Positions 5,495-11,238 of a stretch of 14,902 nt of DNA are shown one piece after another (positions within the stretch are counted from its first letter, which is position 1; each line of letters begins with the position of its first letter). This stretch comes from an uncultured Desulfovibrio sp. (GTDB taxonomy: Bacteria; Desulfobacterota; Desulfovibrionia; Desulfovibrionales; Desulfovibrionaceae): the NCBI GenBank assembly GCA_900553145.1, contig USCL01000068.1, positions 1 to 14,902 on the forward strand. Reading direction: 5' to 3'. Under the pieces are notes generated by a model. The model was not told the origin of the DNA and made no database searches. It saw only the letters and a list, made by a program, of their open reading frames with translations. The position numbers and the translations under genes were made by a program.

Positions 5495-6127
5495 ATGGCT
5501 GATTTCGATCTCGCCTACGCGCCCGTCGCCAAGTGGGAAGGCGGCTGGACGCACGATTCCGGCGACAAGGGCGGGGAGACGTTCCGCGGGTGCGCCCGCA
5601 ACTTCTTCCCGAACGAACCGATCTGGCCCGTCATCGACCGGGAAAAGAGCCATCCTTCCTACAAGAAGGGCAAGGCCGCCTTCTCCGCGCACCTTATGGG
5701 GATTCCGAGCCTCACCGGGTGCGTCAAGGGTTGGTACAGGAAAGAGTGGTGGGACAAGCTCGGGCTCGAACGGTTCGAGCAGATCGTGGCCGACGAGCTG
5801 TTCGAGCAGGCCGTGAACCTCGGCAAGGCGGGCATGGGGCGTTACCTGCAACGGCTGTGCAATGCCTTCAACTGGCGCAAGGACGGCAGCGCGGACGGCG
5901 CGCGCCTGTTCGACGATCTCCAGACGGACGGCGTCGTCGGCCCGAAGACGCTTTCGGCCCTCTCCATCGTCCTTTCCCGGAACGACGCCCGGCGCATCGT
6001 GCACCTCATGAACTGTATGCAGGGCGCGCACTACGTGAACAGCGCGGCGAACCGTTTCCCGCTGCGGAAATTCTGCGTGGGCGGCTGGCCGACGCGCACC
6101 TATGACCCCGGACAGGAGGTCTTCTGA
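5495..6127 (+). CDS. Endolysin, glycoside hydrolase family 108 muramidase
   Basis: A 210-residue protein. Residues 10-90 fit GH108 N-acetylmuramidases: 'KWEGGWTHDSGDKGGETFRG' (13-32) contains the family signature E-G-G-x-x-x-D-x-x-D-x-G-G-x-T with the catalytic Glu15. 'WWDKLG' and 'DELFEQAVNLG' follow as in the family. The C-terminal part has the predicted peptidoglycan-binding fold of PF09374 ('LQTDGVVGPKTLSALS'). It would cut the glycan chain of host peptidoglycan at lysis. No signal peptide is seen, so export should depend on the holin encoded next. The ATG is 2 bases after the capsid stop with only a weak AAGG-type ribosome binding site, so expression is likely coupled to the very highly translated capsid gene. 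The position between capsid and head-tail genes is unusual for a lambda-like order. Confidence 0.9.
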   Translation: MADFDLAYAPVAKWEGGWTHDSGDKGGETFRGCARNFFPNEPIWPVIDREKSHPSYKKGKAAFSAHLMGIPSLTGCVKGWYRKEWWDKLGLERFEQIVADELFEQAVNLGKAGMGRYLQRLCNAFNWRKDGSADGARLFDDLQTDGVVGPKTLSALSIVLSRNDARRIVHLMNCMQGAHYVNSAANRFPLRKFCVGGWPTRTYDPGQEVF

Positions 6128-6342
6128 TGGATTTCGCTACGTTGATGGATTCTCAGTCCGGCGTCGTCGCGTTGGGCATGGCCGCCGTTTCCGGCGTTTG
6201 CGCGTTCATCTGCGCGTTCATGCCCGCGCCCACGGAACAGTCGGGCATGTTGTACCGGATTGTCTACGAGCTGCTGAACTGGATCGGCTGCAACAAGGGC
6301 AAAGCCAAAAACGCCGACGATGCGGGCAATGGCGGCAAGTGA
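6127..6342 (+). CDS. Holin-like small membrane protein
   Basis: A 71-residue protein starting in a one-base overlap with the endolysin stop (TGATG). Residues about 12-34 ('SGVVALGMAAVSGVCAFICA' region) form a clear membrane helix. A second, amphipathic hydrophobic stretch lies at about 41-54 ('MLYRIVYELLNWIG'), and the end is short, basic and soluble. This size, topology and a place directly after the endolysin fit a holin, which forms holes in the inner membrane to release the endolysin at a set time. Holins share little sequence, so the call rests on shape and context. The 3' end overlaps the next gene by one base. Confidence 0.65.
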   Translation: MDFATLMDSQSGVVALGMAAVSGVCAFICAFMPAPTEQSGMLYRIVYELLNWIGCNKGKAKNADDAGNGGK

Positions 6343-6644
6343 TGCATGGTCGGCCCTCGTCCGCATCCTTCAACTGGTTCTTGAAGGTTTTCGGGAATAC
6401 CGCCGCCGTTCCCGTGTGGGCGCTGTGCGTGCTGACGGCGGCTCTGCATGGGTGCGGAAGTTCGGGGGCGCTGACAAGCGTGCCTCCCGCCCCGATGACG
6501 CCGGGGGCGATCATCACTGATGCATGGGCTTACGAAGCGGACGGGCAATGGAAGATGGAACAGGGAGGCTGGATTCACCTTCCGGCAAATGAGGGCGCGG
6601 AGCTGCTGCTCTGGATTGAACACGCGGAGGAACTATGCCGCTGA
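6342..6644 (+). CDS. Putative lipoprotein, possible outer-membrane spanin (Rz1-like)
   Basis: A 100-residue protein with a long basic N-terminus and a hydrophobic segment at about residues 20-37 ending in 'TAALHGCGSSG', where L-H-G-C at 35-38 is an acceptable lipobox with Cys38 as the lipidated residue. The mature part would be 63 residues and starts with a serine/proline-rich stretch ('SVPPAPMTPG') as Rz1-type spanins do, followed by 'GWIHLPANEGAELLLWIEHA', which is less typical. The start ATG overlaps the holin stop by one base (TGATG). The gene overlaps the next one by 10 bases. O-spanins disrupt the outer membrane at the end of lysis together with an inner-membrane partner. The spanin call is an inference from lipobox and cassette position; a different lipoprotein (for example an exclusion factor) is possible. 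Confidence 0.55.
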   Translation: MHGRPSSASFNWFLKVFGNTAAVPVWALCVLTAALHGCGSSGALTSVPPAPMTPGAIITDAWAYEADGQWKMEQGGWIHLPANEGAELLLWIEHAEELCR

Positions 6645-6937
6645 CCACGGAAACGCTGCTGGCCTATTCGATGGGCATCATCGGTACATTGCTTGTGCTG
6701 CTCATTTCGCTCGTCGTCTATGTCTTTCTCACGCTCAGGGAGGAAGTCCGGGGAGTTTCATCCGATTTGTCCGAGTTGAACAAACACCGGGTGAAGCTCG
6801 TCCACATTGATGATTGCCGCCTGACGGTAGCGCGTGTCCATGAACGGTTGGACGACTACGAAGACGCCATGCAGGGCCTCAGCGAACGCATGGCCCGGAC
6901 CGAGGCGCTGTTGCAGGAGCGGGGAGGGCATTCATGA
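6635..6937 (+). CDS. Membrane-anchored coiled-coil protein, possible inner-membrane spanin
   Basis: A 100-residue protein with one strong N-terminal membrane helix (about residues 9-33, 'YSMGIIGTLLVLLISLVVYV') and a charged remainder with heptad-like spacing ('LREEVRGVSSDLSELNKHRV', then 'VARVHERLDDYEDAMQGLSE'), predicted coiled coil to the end. GGAGG lies 4 bases before the ATG, inside the preceding gene, which it overlaps by 10 bases. One membrane anchor plus a coiled coil is the form of inner-membrane spanins (Rz), and the preceding lipoprotein would be its partner, but the usual order is Rz before or enclosing Rz1. It ends in a 4-base ATGA overlap with the head-tail gene. Function is not certain. 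Confidence 0.55.
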   Translation: MPLTTETLLAYSMGIIGTLLVLLISLVVYVFLTLREEVRGVSSDLSELNKHRVKLVHIDDCRLTVARVHERLDDYEDAMQGLSERMARTEALLQERGGHS

Positions 6938-7254
6938 ACCAGAGCTTCTTCAAGGACATCTTGGAACAGGAAATCCACTCCGTGTTCCTGAACCCCGCCG
7001 AGTTCGGGGAATCCGTCACGCTGGAGGGCAGAACGCTCGACGCCGTGGTGGACAGGCCGGAAATGGCATGGCCCGAAGCGGACGACAGGCCCGGCGTTTC
7101 CAACGAGTTCGTCGTGCTGGCCGTGGCCCTGTCCGACTTCCCCGAGGAGCTTTGGCCCGGAAAGCCCGTGGACTTCAACGGCGAACGCTGGAACGTGGAC
7201 ACCGCCGACCGGGAGGCACTGCGGACCATCCGGCTGTACAGGGAGCGGTCATGA
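6934..7254 (+). CDS. Head-tail attachment protein, lambda FII-like
   Basis: A 106-residue protein, close to lambda FII (117 residues). It begins with an N-terminal helix, then 'FLNPAEFGESVTLEGRTLDA' (about residues 18-37), which fits the PF05354-like head-tail joining family that opens with an asparagine-proline-x-E-F motif, and ends with 'GERWNVDTADREALRTIRLY'. Such proteins sit below gpW on the filled head and form the docking surface for the tail. GGGGAGG lies 6 bases upstream. It overlaps the previous and next genes by 4 bases each (ATGA type), so it is part of a coupled string. In lambda the order is E, FI, FII, Z, U, which is kept here apart from the lysis insertion. Confidence 0.8.
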   Translation: MNQSFFKDILEQEIHSVFLNPAEFGESVTLEGRTLDAVVDRPEMAWPEADDRPGVSNEFVVLAVALSDFPEELWPGKPVDFNGERWNVDTADREALRTIRLYRERS

Positions 7255-7934
7255 TCAAGATTGAGGTGTCCCGGCGTGATGTGGCTTGGCTGCTGAGTCC
7301 CCTGCAAGAGTTTCCGAAGGAATGTCAGGGGGCGATGTGGCAAGCCGTGAAGCGGTCCCTTTCCACCGCCCGCAAGGAGCTGACGGATGAAATCGCGGGG
7401 CTTTCGTACCTCAAGAGGTCCGTCATCCGGGACGCCGTTCAGCCTGTCCTGATGTACGGCAAGAAGCGGGCCTCTCACGACCGCCGTTACAAGGTGGCCG
7501 ACAAGGACAAGGTGTTCGGCGTCATCAGGGTGAGCGGTCGCAAGACGCCTCTCGATGCCTACCGTCTGGTCCCGAATGCCCCGACCCGGCCTAAAGGCTC
7601 GACGGGCAAGGACTGGTCGCTTGTGGGGTACAAGCTCGGCCCCCGCGAACCCGTGCGCTACAAGCCGAAGACGTCCGACCGCTCGAAAGGTTTCGTGCTG
7701 CGCGGCAAGTCGGGGAAGCTCCGGTTCATGCAGGAGAAACTTGGCCGCAGGCACCAATACCAAGGCCGCTCGGTCCCTACGCTTATCTGGACGCACGACT
7801 ATACCGTCCAATATTTTGCGGTGTTTGATGAAGTATCTGAACCCATTGAAAAAAACGTCAAGCGGCGGTTTATATCCGTGCTCCGGCATGAGATTGACTT
7901 CCGCATAGCCAAACTCGCGGCAAAGGGCAAATAA
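7251..7934 (+). CDS. Minor tail / tail completion protein, lambda gpZ-like
   Basis: A 227-residue, basic protein in the position of lambda Z (192 residues), directly after the FII-like gene. The N-terminal half is helical with 'GAMWQAVKRSLSTARKELTD' (about residues 25-44) and a basic middle with 'KKRASHDRRYKV', as in PF06763. The C-terminal half contains 'RHQYQGRSVPTLIWTHDY' and ends in a helix with many lysines and arginines. The family is needed to finish the tail and to place DNA correctly in the tail tube, though its exact role is not established. The start at 7251 is taken from the ATGA overlap with the previous gene; the frame is open further upstream but runs through the FII-like gene. 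A GGGAGCGG sequence serves as ribosome binding site. Confidence 0.75.
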   Translation: MIKIEVSRRDVAWLLSPLQEFPKECQGAMWQAVKRSLSTARKELTDEIAGLSYLKRSVIRDAVQPVLMYGKKRASHDRRYKVADKDKVFGVIRVSGRKTPLDAYRLVPNAPTRPKGSTGKDWSLVGYKLGPREPVRYKPKTSDRSKGFVLRGKSGKLRFMQEKLGRRHQYQGRSVPTLIWTHDYTVQYFAVFDEVSEPIEKNVKRRFISVLRHEIDFRIAKLAAKGK

Positions 7935-7935
7935 G

Positions 7936-8421
7936 ATGAAATCCAAAGAGTTGCTGCTGTCGGTACGGGAAATGCTGCTCAAGGCCATGAACGACTATCC
8001 GTTTCCGGCGTCCAACGGAGGAAGCGGGGATCTTCAAGTGTTCCTTCATGGTTTGCCGGAGGATCAGAGGGGCACCTATCCGTTCGTCTGCGTCCGGTGG
8101 GCCAGCGGCGGCATTGATGAAGGCATGGAAGGCGCGGAAGGCCGGGAAACACTGGCGCTCGTGATCGGCATGTACGCGCCGGAGAGTCAGGAGCAGGCGG
8201 GGCTTATCCTCGCGGAACTGCTCGACTGGCTGCGGGCGGTCCTGCGCCGTAACCGTGTGGTGGCCCAAAAGTTTGAGCTGCAATACCCGCTCAAATCCTC
8301 GATGCCGGAACCGGACAGGCAGTGGACCGAACATCATTACGCTACCGTTTACCCCGAATACCAGTACGTTATCCCGTCCACCTCGTTGGGCGGCACTTTG
8401 AAGGAACACACCTATGAGTGA
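7936..8421 (+). CDS. Tail terminator-like protein (gpU-type position)
   Basis: A 161-residue protein starting one base after the Z-like stop; the ribosome binding site is weak (AAAGGGCAAATAAG). The mixed alpha/beta pattern, with 'YPFVCVRWASGGID' (about residues 54-67), 'REGTLAL'-like strand 'RETLALVIGMYAPE' and helix 'QEQAGLILAELLDWLRAVLR', is like tail terminators that cap the growing tail tube and join it to the head. In lambda the gene after Z is the terminator U, which supports the call. It overlaps the next gene by 8 bases. No sequence signature settles it, so it could be another tail completion protein. Confidence 0.6.
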   Translation: MKSKELLLSVREMLLKAMNDYPFPASNGGSGDLQVFLHGLPEDQRGTYPFVCVRWASGGIDEGMEGAEGRETLALVIGMYAPESQEQAGLILAELLDWLRAVLRRNRVVAQKFELQYPLKSSMPEPDRQWTEHHYATVYPEYQYVIPSTSLGGTLKEHTYE

Positions 8422-8755
8422 ACAGGAATCCCCAAAAACAGCCCGCAAATCGCCTGCGAGAGCCGAAAGCCCGTCTTCGGAGCTGGTTGCCCGCAGGAAG
8501 CAGATGCTGACCGTGTATGTCGGCCCGGACAGGCCGTTCGGCCTTCCCCTGCGGACCAGCGCCGTCCTGCGTGGCGAACCGTTTCCGCAGCTTGCCGCCG
8601 TCATTGAGGCCAACCCGGATCTGAAAAAGCTGTTCGTGCCTGTGGAGGAGCTTGCCGAAACCCGCCGTCAGATCCGTAGGCCGGGCGGCGTCATGCAGCG
8701 TCTTTTCAATGACATCAACGAGGCCAGCCGCAAGGCGCGGAAGGCCAAGGAGTAG
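8414..8755 (+). CDS. Small phage protein of unknown function before the tail sheath
   Basis: A 113-residue protein with a disordered, serine/proline/lysine-rich N-terminus of about 30 residues, a compact middle ('TVYVGPDRPFGLPLRTSAVL', then 'ANPDLKKLFVPVEELAETRR') and a strongly basic C-terminal helix ('ASRKARKAKE'). I do not recognise the family. It overlaps the tail-terminator-like gene by 8 bases and is followed by the sheath gene after 3 bases, and its last codons contain the AAGGAG used by the sheath. A role at the head-tail joint or in sheath assembly is suggested only by position. Its length, codon use and tight packing support a real gene. Confidence 0.75.
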   Translation: MSEQESPKTARKSPARAESPSSELVARRKQMLTVYVGPDRPFGLPLRTSAVLRGEPFPQLAAVIEANPDLKKLFVPVEELAETRRQIRRPGGVMQRLFNDINEASRKARKAKE

Positions 8756-8758
8756 GGT

Positions 8759-10231
8759 ATGGCATTCAGACACGGCGTTTACACCAGCGAATTGCCCACG
8801 AGCATCCTCCCGGCCCGTTCCGTGGACAGCAACGTGGTCTTCGCGGTCGGCACGGCGGCGGTTGACCGCCTTGCTGCGGGCAAGCCCCGCTATGTGAACC
8901 GGCTGCGCATGTATTATTCGTATGACGAGTTCGTCTCGGAAATGGGGTGGGACGAGGAAAACTTCAACAAATACAGCTTGCAGGAGCTTGCGTACAGCCA
9001 CTTCGCGCTCTACCGGGGCGCGCCGCTGGTGGTGTGCAACGTCTTCGATCCCGCCGTCCACAAAACGAGCGTCAGCAGCGAGGCCGTGAGCTTCGACGCC
9101 AAGGGCGCGGCTTCGCTCAAGCACGGCTCCGTTTCCAAGCTGGTGCTGAAAAACGCGGAAAGCTCCACAACCTACGTCGAAGGCACCGACTACACGCTGG
9201 ACCCGATCTCCGGGGAACTGTCCCGCATCGACGGCGGCAGCCTTCCCGCCGAGGCATCCGCGACCGCCGGGTACGACTACGCGGACGTGTCGCTTGTGGA
9301 CAGCGCGGACGTCATCGGCGGCATCAACGAATCCACGGGCGAATCGGAAGGGCTGGAGCTGATCGATTCCGTGTTCCCGCAGTTCCGGCTCGTGCCGGGC
9401 AGCATCCTTGCCCCGCGCTTCTCCGAAGACCCCGCCGTGGCCGTGGTCATGGCGGCGAAGGCTGACGGCATCAACGGGCTGTTCCGGGCCATCGCCATCG
9501 CGGACATCCCGACTGGCGGCGAACACGGGCTCACGAAGTATGCCGAAGTCCCCGCGTACAAGCAGAACAACAACCTTTCGGACGAGCTGCTGATCGTCTG
9601 CTGGCCGAAGGTGAAGCTCGGGGACAGGGTGTTCGGCCTCGCCACGCACCTCGCCGGGCTCATCTCGCAGACCGACGCCGACCGGGAGGGCGTCCCCTAC
9701 GCGAGCCCGTCCAACAAGCGGCTGGAGATCACCAGCATCGGCTATCCCGACGAAAAGGAGGAGGGCGGCTGGAAAGAACTCTTCCTCGGCCTCGACAAGT
9801 GCAACTACCTGAACGGCGAGGGCATCTACACCGCCGTGAATTGGGACGGCGGCATGAAGTCGTGGGGCGGGCGCATGAGCGTGTACCCCTCGAACACCGA
9901 CCCGAAGGACTGTCAGGACGCCATCCGCCGATTCTTCAACTGGTACCAGAGCACGTTCATCCTGACGTACTTCCAGAAGGTGGACAACCCGCTGACCCGC
10001 CGCCAGATCCAGACCATCCTGAAAAGCGAGCAGATCCGTCTGGACGGCTACGCGGCCCGCGAGATGATCCTCGGCGGTTCCATTTCCTTCGACGAGTCGG
10101 ACAATCCGACGACCGATCTCATCGACGGCATCGCCCGTTTCCACCTGCGGATCACCCCGCCGCCCGCCAACCGCGAGATCGACGGCATCTTTGAATTTGA
10201 CACCGACAACCTGAGCGTCCTGTTCAGCTAA
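8759..10231 (+). CDS. Contractile tail sheath protein
   Basis: A 490-residue protein that begins 'MAFRHGVYTSELPTSILPAR', the usual start of sheath proteins, in which the N-terminal strand inserts into the neighbouring subunit. The family (PF04984 and relatives) forms the outer tube that contracts to drive the inner tube through the cell envelope. Typical features are 'VVFAVGTAAVD' near residue 30, a variable insertion domain with a Ig-like or hairpin region in the 100-180 range, and the C-terminal 'NWYQSTFILTYFQKVDNPLT' and 'IARFHLRITPPPANREIDGI' segments, where the end is the handshake strand. AAGGAG lies 6 bases upstream. It is longer than P2 FI (396 residues). Its presence shows a myovirus-type tail behind a lambda-type head. 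Confidence 0.92.
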   Translation: MAFRHGVYTSELPTSILPARSVDSNVVFAVGTAAVDRLAAGKPRYVNRLRMYYSYDEFVSEMGWDEENFNKYSLQELAYSHFALYRGAPLVVCNVFDPAVHKTSVSSEAVSFDAKGAASLKHGSVSKLVLKNAESSTTYVEGTDYTLDPISGELSRIDGGSLPAEASATAGYDYADVSLVDSADVIGGINESTGESEGLELIDSVFPQFRLVPGSILAPRFSEDPAVAVVMAAKADGINGLFRAIAIADIPTGGEHGLTKYAEVPAYKQNNNLSDELLIVCWPKVKLGDRVFGLATHLAGLISQTDADREGVPYASPSNKRLEITSIGYPDEKEEGGWKELFLGLDKCNYLNGEGIYTAVNWDGGMKSWGGRMSVYPSNTDPKDCQDAIRRFFNWYQSTFILTYFQKVDNPLTRRQIQTILKSEQIRLDGYAAREMILGGSISFDESDNPTTDLIDGIARFHLRITPPPANREIDGIFEFDTDNLSVLFS

Positions 10232-10241
10232 CGGAGAGGCC

Positions 10242-10766
10242 ATGAGTCGTCCTGAGCAAACAATCGCCTACCGCGTGTACTGGCAGGGAAAAGACCTTCT
10301 GGGCACGGCCCAGATCGAGATGCCGCAGGTGCAGTATATGACCGAAACCTTGAGCGGTTCCGGCATTGCCGGGGAAATCGAATCCCCGACCATCGGGCTC
10401 ACGCAGTCCATGACCTGCAAGATGACCTTCACGAGCGCGACCAAGGATGTTTTCGACATTCTGGACTGGACGCTCCAGCCGTTGTTCGAGTGCTACAGCG
10501 CGTTGCAGATCGTGGACGAGAGCACCAGCATCCGCGAATCCATCCCGTATCGCATCAATATCGTTGGCCGTCCGAAAAACATGAGCCTCGGCACGATGGA
10601 GCAGGGCAAGAAGCACGGCAACGATCTTGAGTTGGAAGTGACCCGCCTCGAAATCCTGCTGGACGGCGAGGAACAGCTCCTCATCGACAAGATCAACTTC
10701 ATCCATCGGGTGAAGGGCAACGACCTGCTGGCCGCCGTCCGCGTCCAGATGGGCCTCAACGCATAG
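10242..10766 (+). CDS. Tail tube protein, P2 FII family
   Basis: A 174-residue protein, almost the same length as P2 FII (about 172). It matches PF04985: N-terminal 'QGKDLLGTAQIEMPQVQYMT' (about 15-34), 'SGSGIAGEIESPTIG' following it, and a C-terminal 'GNDLELEVTRLEILLDGEEQ' with a final loop 'DKINFIHRVKGNDLLAAVR'. Hexameric rings of this protein stack to form the rigid inner tube that is driven into the host on contraction. A GGAGAGG sequence precedes the ATG. It follows the sheath and precedes the tail assembly chaperone, the P2 order FI-FII-E. Confidence 0.92.
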   Translation: MSRPEQTIAYRVYWQGKDLLGTAQIEMPQVQYMTETLSGSGIAGEIESPTIGLTQSMTCKMTFTSATKDVFDILDWTLQPLFECYSALQIVDESTSIRESIPYRINIVGRPKNMSLGTMEQGKKHGNDLELEVTRLEILLDGEEQLLIDKINFIHRVKGNDLLAAVRVQMGLNA

Positions 10767-10777
10767 GAGAAAACATT

Positions 10778-11119
10778 ATGGAAAAGACCGCGCAAGCCAC
10801 CCTGAGCGCCCCCATCACCGTGCAGGGCAAAAAGACCGACATCCTCACCCTGCGCCGGGCCACGCTTGGCGACGACGAGGACGCGATGGACATGGCCATC
10901 TCCTTCAACCGGGGGAACAACCCTGTCACCGTCGAGCTGTGCACGTTGTCCATCGTGACGGGGGTTCCCTACGACGTGCTCCGGACGCTCGATGAGGACG
11001 ACATCGGGGCGATCCGCGCGGCGCACAATTCCCTCCGCCCTACGAAGCCGAAAAAGAGGGAGGAGGCCGAAACCGCGACGGCTACGACGCAAGGGGAAGG
11101 CTCCACGGCCTCCGCCTAG
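10778..11119 (+). CDS. Tail assembly chaperone, P2 gpE/Mu gp41-like (zero-frame product)
   Basis: A 113-residue protein with TAGGAGAA upstream. It is of the tail assembly chaperone type (P2 E, Mu gp41; PF10109-like): 'ITVQGKKTDILTLRRATLGD' (about 12-31) is a typical opening, followed by helices 'DAMDMAISFNRGNNPVTVEL' and 'VPYDVLRTLDEDDIGAIRAA'. The tail after residue 92 is polar and low in complexity, as expected for the part that is dispensable. It coats the tape measure during tail assembly and is not in the finished virion. The frame one base back (-1) is open past this stop and encodes a conserved-looking extension, so a fused second product is expected. Confidence 0.85.
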   Translation: MEKTAQATLSAPITVQGKKTDILTLRRATLGDDEDAMDMAISFNRGNNPVTVELCTLSIVTGVPYDVLRTLDEDDIGAIRAAHNSLRPTKPKKREEAETATATTQGEGSTASA

Positions 11120-11238
11120 CGATGCTGTCGCTGGCGAAATTCAGCGGCTGGAGCAGGACGGAAATCCGCAATCTGACACCGGAAGCGTTCGTCGGTTATG
11201 CCGACGCCGCAAAGGATATGGACAGCAATGGCGCGTGA
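10778..11238 (+). CDS. Tail assembly chaperone frameshift fusion (E+E'-like)
   Basis: Predicted -1 frameshift product: zero frame 10778-11056, then the -1 frame from 11056 to TGA 11236-11238, 153 residues in all (P2 E+E' is 142). The -1 frame is open from 10996. Its part after 11110 encodes 'LRLAMLSLAKFSGWSRTEIR' then 'NLTPEAFVGYADAAKDMD', which has the helical GpE/E' pattern (L-A-x-x-x-G-W-S-x-x-E-I-x-x-L). That similarity begins upstream of the only ATG (11122), which has no good ribosome binding site, so a fusion explains it better than a separate gene. The last 11 bases overlap the tape measure start. Confidence 0.7.
11050..11056 (+). promoter_or_regulatory. Candidate -1 ribosomal frameshift site
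   Basis: G AAA AAG in the zero frame (codons AAA 11051-11053, AAG 11054-11056). Slipping back by one lets the A-site tRNA re-pair perfectly (AAA) and the P-site tRNA pair as GAA with one mismatch. The classic A AAA AAG site differs only in its first base; lambda G/GT uses G GGA AAG. It is the only slippery-looking run in the zero frame within the overlap. Confidence 0.5.

Noticed and set aside
6320..6520. 66-codon + strand frame overlapping the lipoprotein gene, considered as an embedded Rz1-type gene
   Set aside because: It lacks a signal sequence, lipobox and ribosome binding site, and is arginine-rich in the manner of an out-of-frame GC-rich reading.
8369..10243. 624-codon minus-strand frame opposite the sheath gene
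   Set aside because: Codon-bias shadow of the sheath; no recognisable product.
11198..11227. Upstream start for the tape measure adding ten residues
   Set aside because: The added residues have no family counterpart and no good ribosome binding site; the family-like N-terminus begins at 11228.
11122..11238. Separate 38-residue gene downstream of the tail chaperone
   Set aside because: No ribosome binding site before ATG 11122 and the conserved-looking segment begins upstream of it in the same frame, so a frameshift fusion is preferred.
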